A stretch of DNA of 17,533 nucleotides from Symbiobacteriaceae bacterium (GTDB lineage Bacteria; Bacillota_E; Symbiobacteriia; Symbiobacteriales; Symbiobacteriaceae): positions 1 through 17,533 of the forward strand of contig DAHVXO010000025.1 in the NCBI GenBank assembly GCA_027356675.1, read 5' to 3'. The notes under the pieces were generated by a model. That model was not told the origin of the DNA. It saw nothing but the letters and a program-made list of their open reading frames with translations, and did no database searches. Position 1 is the first letter of the stretch. Each line of letters starts with the position of its first letter. The position numbers and the translations under genes are program-made. Of this stretch, positions 6,948 through 15,037 are shown in pieces.

Positions 6948-6976
6948 TTGGCAATACTGGTTTCGCATTCTAGTAT
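6948..6976 (+). promoter_or_regulatory. Promoter of the purE-purK-sbtA-sbtB operon
   Basis: TTGGCA (6948-6953), a 17-base spacer and TAGTAT (6971-6976) lie 43 bases before purE. No purine riboswitch or clear PurR box is visible between it and the start codon; a short GGCGG/CCGCC stem is the only structure. Confidence 0.6.
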
Positions 6977-7019
6977 CGCTCTGGCGGCCCACACCGCCCG
7001 CGGTAGAAAGGGAGTTGTC

Positions 7020-7508
7020 ATGGATAATCCGTTGGTTGCGGTCATCATGGGCAGCCAGTCCGACATGGAGACCATGTCCCACGCCGCGGAGTTGCTGAAG
7101 GAACTCGGAATCCCCCATGAAGTGGCCATCGTCTCCGCTCACCGGACGCCGGATCGCATGTTCCAATTTGCCGCCTCTGCCTTGGATCGGGGCATAGAGG
7201 TGATCATCGCCGGGGCTGGCGGCGCAGCCCACCTGCCAGGGATGACGGCGGCCAAGACGCTGCTGCCGGTGATCGGCGTTCCCGTACAAAGCTCCGCCTT
7301 GAACGGACTGGATTCACTTTTGTCCATCGTGCAGATGCCCAAGGGCATCCCCGTCGGTACCGTGGCCATCGGCAAGGCCGGCGCCGCCAACGCCGCCCTG
7401 CTGGCGGCCCAGATCCTCGGCATCAAGTATCCCGAAATCCAGAAGCGGATCCACCAGTACCGGGCCGCCCTGACGCGGTCCGTGGAACAAGAGGGAGAAC
7501 GCCCATGA
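7020..7508 (+). CDS. purE: N5-carboxyaminoimidazole ribonucleotide mutase (PurE, class I)
   Basis: Moves the carboxyl group of N5-CAIR to carbon, giving CAIR, in de novo purine synthesis in the cytoplasm. The 162-residue length is typical. Active-site motifs are [10 protein letters not shown] (phosphate binding), SAHRTPDRM (catalytic His) and [12 protein letters not shown], then [20 protein letters not shown], all as in class I PurE. An open frame extends far upstream, but ATG 7020 has AAGGGAG five bases before it and aligns with the family start. The stop overlaps the purK start by four bases (ATGA), so the two enzymes are translationally coupled and made together, as expected because N5-CAIR is unstable. 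Confidence 0.97.
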   Translation: MDNPLVAVIMGSQSDMETMSHAAELLKELGIPHEVAIVSAHRTPDRMFQFAASALDRGIEVIIAGAGGAAHLPGMTAAKTLLPVIGVPVQSSALNGLDSLLSIVQMPKGIPVGTVAIGKAGAANAALLAAQILGIKYPEIQKRIHQYRAALTRSVEQEGERP

Positions 7509-8689
7509 CGACTCCGCTTATGCCCGGCGCCACGATTGGGGTGATCGGTGGGGGACAGCTGGGCCGGATGCTGGCCCTGGAGGCACGGCGCATGGGCTAT
7601 CGCATTTGCGTCCTCGATCCCGATCCCCAGTGTCCAGCCGGACAGGTGGCCGACGATCAGGTGGTGGCCGCCTATGCCGATCTGGAGGCAGCCCGGGACC
7701 TGGCCCGGCGCACCGACGTGGTCACTTGCGAATTTGAAAACGTAGACGCCGCAGCTGTTGCCGCCGCGGAGAGTCTCCGACCGGTATACCCGGGGAGTCG
7801 CGTGCTGCGAATCGCTCAGCACCGGGTTCGTGAGAAAGAAACCCTCGCCCGAATGGGGTTTCCGGTCCCGGCCTTCCACCCTGTTCAAACTCCGGCCGAT
7901 CTGCAAACAGGCCTCCGCCGCCTGGGCCTGTCGGCCGTGCTAAAGACGGCTACCGGGGGCTACGATGGGAAGGGACAGGTGCTGATTCGTACTGCCGCTG
8001 ATGCGCACCGTGCCTATGAGGCCCTGAGCCCTGAAAGCGAGATGCTAATCCTGGAGCAGTACGTCCAATTTAGCAAGGAACTCTCCGTCGTCTGTGCCCG
8101 GGATGTCTTTGGCAGTATCGCCTGCTATCCGGCGGTGGAAAACATTCACCGCAACGGAATACTGGACGTCACCATTGCGCCGGCCCGCGTGTCCGGCGAG
8201 GTGGCCACTGCGGCCCGGAAGCTCGTTTCTGCCATCATGGAGCAACTGGACGTAGTGGGGGTGCTGGCCGTGGAGCTGTTCCTGACCGGGGACGGACGCC
8301 TGCTGGTCAACGAGGTGGCCCCCCGGCCGCACAACTCCGGCCACTACACGTTGGACGCCTGCGTCACCTCCCAGTTCGAGCAACTCCTTCGGGCGGTTTG
8401 CCACCTGCCCCTGGGGGCGCCGGAACTGTTCACTCCGGCCGTGATGGTCAACTTGCTGGGCGACGTCTGGGAACAGACGGGTGGCCGGCCGGACTTTGCG
8501 CTGTCCCTGGCAGAAGCGGGGGTCAAACTGCACCTGTATGGCAAGGCAGTGGCACACCCTGGGCGAAAGATGGGACACTTGTGTGCGGTGGCTCCCACCG
8601 TTGAGGTGGCCCTGGAGAGGGCTCTTTCCGCTCGAAACCGAATCATGGAGGATAGATCAAGATCATGTTTGCAGCATCATCGCTCTTAG
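7505..8689 (+). CDS. purK: N5-carboxyaminoimidazole ribonucleotide synthase (PurK)
   Basis: ATP-grasp enzyme that joins bicarbonate to AIR to form N5-CAIR with hydrolysis of ATP, feeding PurE. It has 394 residues. Order of motifs: [18 protein letters not shown] (N-terminal fold), [23 protein letters not shown] (ATP-binding glycine-rich loop, about residues 145-156), [14 protein letters not shown] and the C-terminal [19 protein letters not shown], which carries metal and substrate ligands. It overlaps purE by 4 bases and sbtA by 25. The C-terminal residues after about 385 ([11 protein letters not shown]) are coded within the overlap and look non-conserved. That it shares a transcript with a bicarbonate permease is noteworthy because bicarbonate is its substrate. 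Confidence 0.97.
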   Translation: MTTPLMPGATIGVIGGGQLGRMLALEARRMGYRICVLDPDPQCPAGQVADDQVVAAYADLEAARDLARRTDVVTCEFENVDAAAVAAAESLRPVYPGSRVLRIAQHRVREKETLARMGFPVPAFHPVQTPADLQTGLRRLGLSAVLKTATGGYDGKGQVLIRTAADAHRAYEALSPESEMLILEQYVQFSKELSVVCARDVFGSIACYPAVENIHRNGILDVTIAPARVSGEVATAARKLVSAIMEQLDVVGVLAVELFLTGDGRLLVNEVAPRPHNSGHYTLDACVTSQFEQLLRAVCHLPLGAPELFTPAVMVNLLGDVWEQTGGRPDFALSLAEAGVKLHLYGKAVAHPGRKMGHLCAVAPTVEVALERALSARNRIMEDRSRSCLQHHRS

Positions 8690-9663
8690 TCGGCAATCTA
8701 TTGTCCCCAATGGTCCTCTTTTTCGCCCTCGGTGCGGTGGCGGTGCTGGTGAAATCAGACCTGGCCGTGCCGCGGGAAGTGACCACCGGGCTCGCCCTCT
8801 ACCTGATGATGGCCATCGGCTTTCACGGCGGCGCCCAGTTGGCCTCTGCGGGTTTGTCTCCCGAGGTTATCAAAACCGTTCTGAGTGGCGCTGCCCTCGG
8901 ATTTGTGTTGCCGGGTCTTGCTTTCCTGATCTTGACCCGGATCGGACGGTTGGACCCAGTTAACGCCGGTGCTATTGCTGCCCATTATGGGTCGATCAGT
9001 GCCGTCACCTTCGCTACCGCCAGCAGCTTCCTATCGCACCTGAGCATCCCGTACCACGGCTTCATGGTGGCTGTGATGGCGCTCATGGAAGGACCGGGGA
9101 CCGTCGTCGGGATCTTGCTGGCTCGTGCTTACGCTCCTGTCGGAGAGGGAGAGAACTTCAACGGCAACGGATCTCTCGGGTCGCTCTTGAAGGAGACGAT
9201 CCTCGGCGGTAGCGTCCTTCTCCTCCTGGGGAGCTTTACCATCGGCGCCGTCACCGGCGAGAAGGGGATGGGGCTACTCAAACCCTTTGTGGTGGACCTC
9301 TTCCCTGGGGCGCTGTCTCTCTTTCTGCTGGACATGGGGCTGACGGCAGCGCGGCGTCTCAACGAGTTCCTTCGCCTGGGCAAGTTCCTCACAGGTTTTG
9401 CTATCATCATGCCCCTCGTCGGCGGGAGCCTTGGAGTGCTCACCAGCCGCCTGATCGGGCTTAGCATCGGGGACGCGACGCTTCTGGCCGTCCTGGCCGC
9501 CAGCGCTTCCTATATTGCGGCCCCAGCAGCGGTTCGCCTTGCCTTGCCGCGGGCGAACCCGTCACTCTCCATCACGCTTGTGCTGGGGGTCACCTTTCCG
9601 TTCAACATCCTGATCGGAATACCGCTTTACTATACGTTGGCCCGAGCGTTGATCAGATTCTAA
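8665..9663 (+). CDS. sbtA: Sodium-dependent bicarbonate transporter family permease (SbtA-like)
   Basis: A 332-residue membrane protein with about ten hydrophobic segments in two halves, separated by a polar cytoplasmic linker near residues 150-175 (VGEGENFNGNGSLG). The cyanobacterial SbtA has about 374 residues, so this is a compact form with a shortened linker. Similar landmarks are LSPMVLFFALG, AAHYGSISAVTFATA in the first half and AASASYIAAPAAVRLALPRA NPS near the end, corresponding to the ion-binding regions of SbtA. Cyanobacterial SbtA is a high-affinity Na+/HCO3- symporter; substrate identity here is by homology. The gene begins inside the end of purK and is followed 19 bases later by the PII-like partner. 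Some non-cyanobacterial relatives could carry another anion. Confidence 0.85.
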   Translation: MFAASSLLVGNLLSPMVLFFALGAVAVLVKSDLAVPREVTTGLALYLMMAIGFHGGAQLASAGLSPEVIKTVLSGAALGFVLPGLAFLILTRIGRLDPVNAGAIAAHYGSISAVTFATASSFLSHLSIPYHGFMVAVMALMEGPGTVVGILLARAYAPVGEGENFNGNGSLGSLLKETILGGSVLLLLGSFTIGAVTGEKGMGLLKPFVVDLFPGALSLFLLDMGLTAARRLNEFLRLGKFLTGFAIIMPLVGGSLGVLTSRLIGLSIGDATLLAVLAASASYIAAPAAVRLALPRANPSLSITLVLGVTFPFNILIGIPLYYTLARALIRF

Positions 9664-9682
9664 TATAGGGGGTGAATGAGCT

Positions 9683-9994
9683 TTGGCAGAGAACGCGGCG
9701 ATCAAACGGGTCGAAATCATCATCGAGGCTCTGGAGTCGCAGAAGGCGCTGGCCCTGATCGAAGGCGCCGGCGCTACTGGCTATACCGTGATTCCCCATG
9801 TCTACGGCAAAGGCCACCGGGGCATCCGGACGGAGCTCGGGTTTTCGGATGTCCTCAAGAATGTGATGATCATCGTGATTTCCAGGGAGAGCGTGGCGGA
9901 GCAGATCGCCCGAGATGTGGGGCGGCTCTTTGAGCGCTGTGCTGGCTTACTGACCGTTACGGCGGTGGAGAGTTGCTACGGCTGTAACGAGTGA
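9683..9994 (+). CDS. sbtB: PII-like regulator of the bicarbonate transporter (SbtB-like)
   Basis: A 103-residue ferredoxin-like PII-family protein. KRVEIIIEALESQKALALIE is the first strand-helix, GATGYTVIPHVYGKG precedes the T-loop, and NVMIIVISRESVAEQIARDV completes the second half. The C-terminus ends in CYGCNE. Cyanobacterial SbtB has a redox-sensitive C-terminal loop with two cysteines (CGPxGC); here the pair is closer, CxxC at residues 98-101. SbtB binds adenyl nucleotides such as cAMP, AMP and ADP and closes SbtA, so this pair probably does the same. Start TTG 9683 has GGGGGTG ten bases before it; an ATG at 9676 is in another frame. It ends the purE operon before a strong hairpin. Confidence 0.85.
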   Translation: MAENAAIKRVEIIIEALESQKALALIEGAGATGYTVIPHVYGKGHRGIRTELGFSDVLKNVMIIVISRESVAEQIARDVGRLFERCAGLLTVTAVESCYGCNE

Positions 9995-10026
9995 ATCTAT
10001 CGTGTAGCATCAGAGAGTACTGTGAC

Positions 10027-10062
10027 CCAGCCGCCCACCGGCGTAACCCGGTGGGCGGCTGG
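10027..10062. terminator. Bidirectional terminator-like hairpin between converging genes
   Basis: Perfect 15-bp stem CCAGCCGCCCACCGG / CCGGTGGGCGGCTGG with a six-base loop, just between sbtB and the converging CBS gene. No T-run follows on either side, so termination may need a factor. Confidence 0.6.
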
Positions 10063-10076
10063 CGCGCGCAGGGCGG

Positions 10077-10505
10077 CTAGTGCGCCCCGGGCCGGGATGG
10101 CGTGGAGATCTGGCTGAGCGCATCCCCCGCCTCGTTGATGTGGATGTCGACGGTCGCCAGGTCACCCAGGGCGACGATCCCCACGAGGTGGTCATTCTCC
10201 ACCACCGGCAGGCGGCGAATCTGGCGCTGGGCCATCAGGTCGGCGGCGACGTGGGCATCCATATCAGGCGAGGCCGTCACGACCGACTTGGTCATGCACT
10301 GCTCGACCTTCGCAGTGCCATCCTGCCACTTGGCCACGGCCCGCAAGACGATGTCACGATCCGTCACGATTCCGATCACCCGCTGATCCTTGACCACAGG
10401 CACGGCACCACAGTTCAGTTCCGCCATGATCCGGGCCGCGTCAGCCACAGGGGCGTCCGGAGCGCAGGTCCGGACCTCTCGGGTCATCAATTCATGCAGC
10501 TTCAT
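10077..10505 (-). CDS. Tandem CBS domain protein
   Basis: A soluble 142-residue protein made of one Bateman module, i.e. two CBS domains (residues about 1-60 and 70-125). The first contains MKLHELMTREVRTCAPDAPV and GIVTDRDIVLRAVA; the second MTKSVVTASPDMDAHVAADL and LPVVENDHLVGIVALGDLA. The Thr/Ser-Asp residues of both domains are typical of adenosyl-nucleotide binding. Stand-alone CBS proteins usually sense energy charge or act on partner enzymes; no partner is apparent here. GGAGGTGGAG lies before ATG 10505, which I prefer over the in-frame ATG 10526. Its position opposite the SbtA/SbtB operon may be accidental. A divergent rhomboid gene shares its upstream region. Confidence 0.92.
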   Translation of the reverse strand: MKLHELMTREVRTCAPDAPVADAARIMAELNCGAVPVVKDQRVIGIVTDRDIVLRAVAKWQDGTAKVEQCMTKSVVTASPDMDAHVAADLMAQRQIRRLPVVENDHLVGIVALGDLATVDIHINEAGDALSQISTPSRPGAH

Positions 10506-10591
10506 TTGGCTCCACCTCCGCATCATCCATCCGCCATAGCGTTGGCCGCGCGCATTTGCGTTATACCCGGACGGCCCGTTGGCAAATCCTA

Positions 10592-10620
10592 TTTACAACC
10601 CGCTGGCTTTGCGGTAAACT
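10592..10620 (+). promoter_or_regulatory. Promoter of the rhomboid-ruvX operon
   Basis: TTTACA (10592-10597), a 17-base spacer and TAAACT (10615-10620), ending 16 bases before the rhomboid start. The ribosome binding site GGGAGGA follows at once, so the leader would be very short. Confidence 0.55.
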
Positions 10621-10636
10621 CCGGGAGGAATTGGTT

Positions 10637-11305
10637 ATGGTCCTGCCACTCCGTGACAGCGTGCGGACGCACAAGACTCCCTGGGTTACCTATGCACTCA
10701 TCGCCACCAACCTGGCGGTCTTTGCAGCGGAGGTAGCAGGGGGGCCGGCGGTGTATCGGCTACTGTCCATGTTCGCGGTCATCCCCGTGCGGATCCTCAA
10801 CCCGCACGTCTGGATTCTGACCTTTGGCTGGCCCCTGGTCACGCTCCTCACCAGTACGTTCTTGCACGGCTCCTGGACCCACGTGATTGGCAACATGCTC
10901 TATCTTTGGGTCTTTGGGGACAACATTGAAGACAGGCTCGGCCGGGTCCGTTTCTTTCTCTTCTATGTCCTGTGCGGCGTCCTGGCCAACGTGGCGCACG
11001 TGCTGGCTAACCCGACCTCCCGGGTCCCTACCATCGGGGCATCGGGGGCGGTGGCGGGGGTGCTGGGTGCCTACATCCTCAGCTATCCCAGGGCGCGGGT
11101 GCTTACGCTGGTCCCTGTCGGCCTCATCGTGCCGGCGTTCCGAGTGCCGGCCTGGGCCTATTTAGGCCTCTGGTTTGTCCTTCAGTTGGTCAGCGGCCTC
11201 GCCCAGATCTGGGCGCAGGAACTGACCCAGACCGTGGCCTTCTGGGCCCATATCAGCGGATTTCTCACAGGCATCGCACTGGTGCGGCTGCTGTCCGGGA
11301 GGTGA
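10637..11305 (+). CDS. Rhomboid family intramembrane serine protease
   Basis: A 222-residue membrane protein with about six helices, the minimal rhomboid core. Catalytic serine lies in GASGAVAGVLGAY (Ser136) and the histidine in AHISGFLTG (His205). HGSWTHVIGNMLYLWVFGDN supplies the usual HxxxN of the second helix that stabilises the oxyanion. Rhomboids cleave transmembrane segments within the bilayer; the substrate is not predictable. A longer C-terminal loop between helices 5 and 6 (about residues 160-195) has no extra domain. GGGAGGA lies seven bases before ATG 10637. The gene is followed after six bases by ruvX, so the two are co-transcribed. Confidence 0.93.
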   Translation: MVLPLRDSVRTHKTPWVTYALIATNLAVFAAEVAGGPAVYRLLSMFAVIPVRILNPHVWILTFGWPLVTLLTSTFLHGSWTHVIGNMLYLWVFGDNIEDRLGRVRFFLFYVLCGVLANVAHVLANPTSRVPTIGASGAVAGVLGAYILSYPRARVLTLVPVGLIVPAFRVPAWAYLGLWFVLQLVSGLAQIWAQELTQTVAFWAHISGFLTGIALVRLLSGR

Positions 11306-11311
11306 AGACCC

Positions 11312-11734
11312 TTGCGCATCGCCGGCCTCGACGTAGGGGATAAGACAATCGGCGTGGCCCTCAGCGACGAGCTGGGGTGGACGGCGCAGGGCTTGGAGGT
11401 CATCCGGCGCAAGTCGGCGGCACACGACTTCGCCCGCCTTGCTGAAATTGCCAAACAGTACGGGGTCCAGAGCTGGGTCGTCGGCATGCCGCGGAACATG
11501 AACGGCACATACGGCCCTCGGGCTGATCTGACACGGACCTTTATGGCGCTCCTGACCGAGCGGCTGGGGCTGCCGGTCGAGTCCTGGGACGAGCGTCTGA
11601 CCACCGTTGCCGCCGAACGCTTGCTGCTTGAGGCCGACGTCAGCCGAGCCAAGCGGCGGCAAGTCATCGACAAGATGGCCGCTGCCGTTATTCTCCAGGG
11701 ATTTCTGGATGCACGCTCCCGCAAGGGGCTCTGA
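11312..11734 (+). CDS. ruvX: Putative pre-16S rRNA nuclease / Holliday junction resolvase-like (YqgF/RuvX)
   Basis: An RNase H-fold nuclease of 140 residues that in other bacteria helps form the 5' end of 16S rRNA. It is also annotated as a Holliday junction resolvase-like protein. Catalytic acidic positions are Asp7 in GLDVGDKTIGVALSD, Glu/Asp in WDERLTTVAAERLL and the C-terminal Asp in VIDKMAAAVILQGFLD. Start TTG 11312 is preceded by GGGAGGTGAAG. It is the yrrK equivalent, and DUF1292 (yrzB) and mltG (yrrL) follow as in Bacillus. It is an essential housekeeping gene in several species. Confidence 0.95.
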   Translation: MRIAGLDVGDKTIGVALSDELGWTAQGLEVIRRKSAAHDFARLAEIAKQYGVQSWVVGMPRNMNGTYGPRADLTRTFMALLTERLGLPVESWDERLTTVAAERLLLEADVSRAKRRQVIDKMAAAVILQGFLDARSRKGL

Positions 11735-11773
11735 TCCATGAGCCATAAAGGTTTAGGTTGAAATGTCCCTGGT

Positions 11774-11802
11774 TTGACAGGGGTATGAGCCTCCAGTAAA
11801 AT
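11774..11802 (+). promoter_or_regulatory. Promoter of the DUF1292 gene
   Basis: Perfect TTGACA (11774-11779), 17-base spacer and TAAAAT (11797-11802). It gives the DUF1292 gene its own transcript in addition to read-through from ruvX. Confidence 0.75.
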
Positions 11803-11832
11803 GGGGGTATCTTGTGAATCGAGGTGGTCCAG

Positions 11833-12153
11833 GTGGCGGAGCACGAGGGTCATGATCACGATCACGATCATGAGCATGAAGATGAGGAAGTAATCGTACT
11901 AACTGACGAGGACGGTAACGAGCACGAGTTCACGATCGTCCAGGTCATCAAGGTTGACGAGAAGGATTACGCGATCCTCCTGCCGCTGCATGGCGAAGAG
12001 GAGAGCGAAGAGGCTGTCATCCTTCGCATTGATTCGGAGAACGGCGAAGACGTGCTGGTTGAGATCGAGGACGAAGAAGAGTTCGAGCGGGTCGCCGAGG
12101 CCTGGGAAGAACTCCTCGACGAAGAAGACTTCGACGAGCAGGACGAAAAGTAA
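11833..12153 (+). CDS. DUF1292 protein (YrzB-like) with His/Asp-rich N-terminus
   Basis: A very acidic protein of about 106 residues. Conserved DUF1292 core: VIVLTDEDGNEHEFTIV, YAILLPL and EEAVILRI, followed by an acidic helix. Function of the family is unknown. The N-terminus carries MAEHEGHDHDHDHEHEDEE, an alternating His-Asp stretch like those that bind metal ions. GTG 11833 is favoured because GAGGTGG lies five bases before it; GTG 11824 is an alternative adding three residues. Its own strong promoter precedes it and a hairpin follows, so it may be expressed apart from neighbours. Gene order with ruvX and mltG is as in Bacillus. Confidence 0.88.
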   Translation: MAEHEGHDHDHDHEHEDEEVIVLTDEDGNEHEFTIVQVIKVDEKDYAILLPLHGEEESEEAVILRIDSENGEDVLVEIEDEEEFERVAEAWEELLDEEDFDEQDEK

Positions 12154-12158
12154 CGTAC

Positions 12159-12184
12159 AAGGAGCCCGCTCGGAAGGGCTCCTT
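12159..12184 (+). terminator. Hairpin after DUF1292
   Basis: Perfect 9-bp stem AAGGAGCCC / GGGCTCCTT with an eight-base loop and only three T residues at the end. It is probably an attenuating terminator that lets some transcripts reach mltG. Confidence 0.5.
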
Positions 12185-12243
12185 TGTCGCGTGTAGAAGT
12201 TGTGGCGAGTACCTGGTCCAGGACGAAAGCGAGGTTGCCGGTC

Positions 12244-13308
12244 GTGTCGCGTCGCATTCGCAGATCCATCGCTAGCCTCCTCGCCGTCCTCGCACTGCTC
12301 GCCCTGGCCGCCCTGGGGGTTCAGGCATGGGTGGATGACAAGCTGCTGGCCGCAGGCCCCGCCGCCGGTACATTACCACAGGTTGTTGAGATTCCGCCAG
12401 GGTCCTCTACGAAGGATGTCGCGAATATCCTGAAGGGCCGTAACCTGATCAGGGATCCGGCGGTGTTTGGCTATTACGCACGCTACCGCAAGCTGGATTC
12501 CCAGCTCAAGGGCGGCACCTATGAACTCTCAGCGGCCATGACGCCGGAGCAGATCCTGACGATCCTGGCGACGGGACAGGTGCTCGTTCGCCGGTTCACC
12601 ATCCCCGAAGGGTGGACCGTCGCGCAGATGGCCGATGGCCTGGCCGCCAAGGGCGTGGTGGATAAGCAGTCCTTTCTGAAGGCGGCTGCGGCGAGCAACC
12701 GCGCGGACCGGTACCTGCCGGACCGTAAGGAGGTTCCGCTGGCGCAACCGCTGGAAGGTTATCTCTTCCCGAGCACCTATGACTACAAGCCCGGGATCTC
12801 TGCCGACGAGATCGTGGAGCTGATGACCGCCCGGTTCGTTCAGGTCTGGACACCGAAACTGCTGCGCCGGGCCGAGGAGCTAAAGCTCACCGTCCATCAG
12901 GTTGTGACCCTGGCCTCGATTATCGAGCGGGAAGCCACGGTGCCGCGGGAGCGGGCGATCATCTCGGGCGTCTATCAGAACCGGCTGCGGATTGGGATGA
13001 AGCTCGACGCCTACCCGACGGTGCAGTACGCCCTGCACAAGCCGCCGGAGGAGGAGCTGAAGGCCAAGGACATGGAGGTCGACTCGCCGTACAATACCTA
13101 TCGCCGGGCCGGGCTTCCGCCGGGACCGATCGCGGCGCCGGGGGAACTCGCCATCGAGGCGGCGCTCTACCCGGACAAGCACGACTTCTGGTACTTTGTG
13201 GCCAAGGGGGACGGCAGCGGTGAGCACTACTTCGCTCGCACGCTGGATGAGCAGGCGGCCAATATCGCCAAATCGAACGCGAACCTGGCGGCTCAGGCGA
13301 AGCAGTAG
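12244..13308 (+). CDS. mltG: Endolytic murein transglycosylase MltG (YceG-like)
   Basis: A membrane-anchored lytic transglycosylase that cuts nascent glycan strands and thereby ends their extension. About 354 residues. One N-terminal membrane helix (SIASLLAVLALLALAALGVQ) is followed by a LysM-like region (VVEIPPGSSTKDVANILKGR) and the YceG catalytic domain. The catalytic Glu (about residue 228) is in LASIIEREATVPRERA. The signatures GVYQNRLRIGMKLDAYPTVQ and SPYNTYRRAGLPPGPIAAPG follow. Start codon uncertain: TTG 12184 sits in the upstream hairpin, while GTG 12244 follows GCGAGG and begins just before the membrane helix, so it was preferred. It pairs functionally with the transpeptidase downstream. 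Confidence 0.94.
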   Translation: MSRRIRRSIASLLAVLALLALAALGVQAWVDDKLLAAGPAAGTLPQVVEIPPGSSTKDVANILKGRNLIRDPAVFGYYARYRKLDSQLKGGTYELSAAMTPEQILTILATGQVLVRRFTIPEGWTVAQMADGLAAKGVVDKQSFLKAAAASNRADRYLPDRKEVPLAQPLEGYLFPSTYDYKPGISADEIVELMTARFVQVWTPKLLRRAEELKLTVHQVVTLASIIEREATVPRERAIISGVYQNRLRIGMKLDAYPTVQYALHKPPEEELKAKDMEVDSPYNTYRRAGLPPGPIAAPGELAIEAALYPDKHDFWYFVAKGDGSGEHYFARTLDEQAANIAKSNANLAAQAKQ

Positions 13309-13366
13309 CCGCTGACGTATAAGCGAAGGCCGTTTGGGGTACCCTTCCCCTGGGGGTGGGAATCCG

Positions 13367-15037
13367 ATGCGGGTAACGATAGGACGCCGGGCCCTATGGC
13401 TCGGCGTCCTTTATCTGTGCATTTTGCTGGCGTTAGGCTGGCGGCTTTACACCGTACAGGTGGTCAAGGGTGAACTGTACGCCCGGGCTGCGCACCGTCA
13501 GCGGACGCTGTCGCTGCCGGTGGCCAGCCGGCGCGGCGAGATCCTGGACCGGTCTGGCCATCCGCTCTCGGACCCGCAGCCCGGGTGGGGGGTAGCGGCC
13601 TTCCCGCCGCTGGTGGCGGACAGGGAGGGGGAGACCCGGGCCGTCGCAGCGCTTTTGCGCATGTCCGAGGCTGAAGTGGCGGCGCGGTTGCGGGCCGGGT
13701 TGGCGCCATCGTGGATCGCGACCGAGGTGGGTGGGGCCTTGGCCGAGCGCATCCGGCAGGCGGGCCTGCCCGGGATTGTGACCGGACCGCTCCAGACCCG
13801 GTACGGACCGGGGTCGCTGGCGCACCATCTGGTGGGGTACATCAACGGGCAAGGGGGCCAATTGGGGCTGGAGCGGGCGTTTGAGCGGGAACTGACCGGC
13901 GACGCCGTGCCATCCCTGGTGGCCTACCTGGACGGGCATGGGGCACCCCTGGCCGGTCTCGGCGTCCGGGTGGCGGTGCCAGCGGTCGGTAAACAGCCCT
14001 ATAGTGTTTTCACCACCGTAGACGGCCGGGTGCAGCGGGCGGTGGAACGGGTGTTGGACGCCCATCGCATGGCTGACGGGAGCCCGCTGCGGGCCGCCGT
14101 GGTGGTCATGGACCCGTACGCCGGCGACATCTTGGCCCTGGCCTCCCGTCCGGACTTTGATCAAATGCGTGACCCGGGTGAACGGGCGGACCGGGGCGAC
14201 GCCTTCCTCCTGAACCGGGCCGTGGCCGCCTTTGAGCCCGGGTCGGTCTTCAAGGCGGTGATTGCGGCAGCCGCATTGGAGGGCGGGTATGTCCAATTGG
14301 ATAACAAATTTTACTGCGATGGGTACTACCGCGTGGGTGGGCAGGAATTCAAGGACGCCGGTGGGGTCTCGCACGGGTGGTTGACATTCCGTGAGGCCAT
14401 CGCCAAGTCGTGCAACGTCACCTTTGCGCGGGTGGGGTATGAGAAGCTGGGAGCGCAGCGGATCGAGGAGGCGGCGCGGCGGTTTGGCTTCGGGGGCAGC
14501 ACCGGGGCCGGCCTTCCCGAGGAGCAGGCCGGGTTGATTCCCCAGTTGGAATATGGTGGTCAGGTGGCGCAGGCTGCCTTCGGCCAGGGGATCATGGTTA
14601 CGCCCCTGCAGATCGCCCGGGCGTACGCCGCGGTGGCCAACGGGGGAGTGTTGCCGCCGGTGCGGCTGGTAACGGCCATCAAAAACCCTGCCGGCAAGGT
14701 CATGGCGCGACCGCCGGCAGGGGAGTCGGTGCGGGTGATCTCGGCTGAGACGGCCGGGGCGTTGCAGCAGGCCCTGGTAGCCGTTACGGATCCACGCGGC
14801 AGCGGCACGGGCAAGCAGGCCTGGGTGGATGCGGTGGGCTCCGCCGGCAAGACCGGGTCGGCCGAGGGGACCGAGAACGGGCATGCCACCGTGCATGCCT
14901 GGTTCGCCGGGTACCTGCCCGCCTCCGCACCCCGCTATGTGATCGCCGTGCTGGTGCAGGGCGGCGGGTACGGCGGCGAGGTGGCGGCGCCGATCTTCCG
15001 GGAGGTGGGGGAGGCTCTGACTACAGGAGGGTATTGA
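13367..15037 (+). CDS. Class B penicillin-binding protein (peptidoglycan transpeptidase)
   Basis: Cross-links peptide stems outside the membrane. 556 residues: one N-terminal membrane helix (RRALWLGVLYLCILLALGWR), a short dimerisation region starting RRGEILDRSG and a transpeptidase domain from about residue 225. Active site: Ser293 in SVFK, SCN at 348-350 and KTG at 495-497 (GKTGSAEG). There is no PASTA domain, and the protein is shorter than SpoVD or FtsI. Its place after mltG recalls Bacillus pbpI (yrrR), but the sequence alone does not choose between PbpI-, FtsI- or SpoVD-like roles. ATG 13367 follows a GGGGGTGGG ribosome binding site, part of which can pair with CCCTTCCCC just upstream. 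The end overlaps the converging SDR gene by 17 bases. Confidence 0.92.
   Translation: MRVTIGRRALWLGVLYLCILLALGWRLYTVQVVKGELYARAAHRQRTLSLPVASRRGEILDRSGHPLSDPQPGWGVAAFPPLVADREGETRAVAALLRMSEAEVAARLRAGLAPSWIATEVGGALAERIRQAGLPGIVTGPLQTRYGPGSLAHHLVGYINGQGGQLGLERAFERELTGDAVPSLVAYLDGHGAPLAGLGVRVAVPAVGKQPYSVFTTVDGRVQRAVERVLDAHRMADGSPLRAAVVVMDPYAGDILALASRPDFDQMRDPGERADRGDAFLLNRAVAAFEPGSVFKAVIAAAALEGGYVQLDNKFYCDGYYRVGGQEFKDAGGVSHGWLTFREAIAKSCNVTFARVGYEKLGAQRIEEAARRFGFGGSTGAGLPEEQAGLIPQLEYGGQVAQAAFGQGIMVTPLQIARAYAAVANGGVLPPVRLVTAIKNPAGKVMARPPAGESVRVISAETAGALQQALVAVTDPRGSGTGKQAWVDAVGSAGKTGSAEGTENGHATVHAWFAGYLPASAPRYVIAVLVQGGGYGGEVAAPIFREVGEALTTGGY

Noticed and set aside
10556..10590. Minus-strand promoter for the CBS gene (TTGCCA...TATAAC)
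   Set aside because: The spacer is only about 14 bases, too short for a sigma-A promoter.
13341..13360. CCCTTCCCC/GGGGGTGGG stem before the penicillin-binding protein start
   Set aside because: It could mask the ribosome binding site, but the loop is too tight and a mismatch interrupts the stem; not strong enough to claim regulation.
13433..14896. A 487-codon minus-strand ORF
   Set aside because: It is antisense to the penicillin-binding protein; long open frames of this kind arise from high GC.
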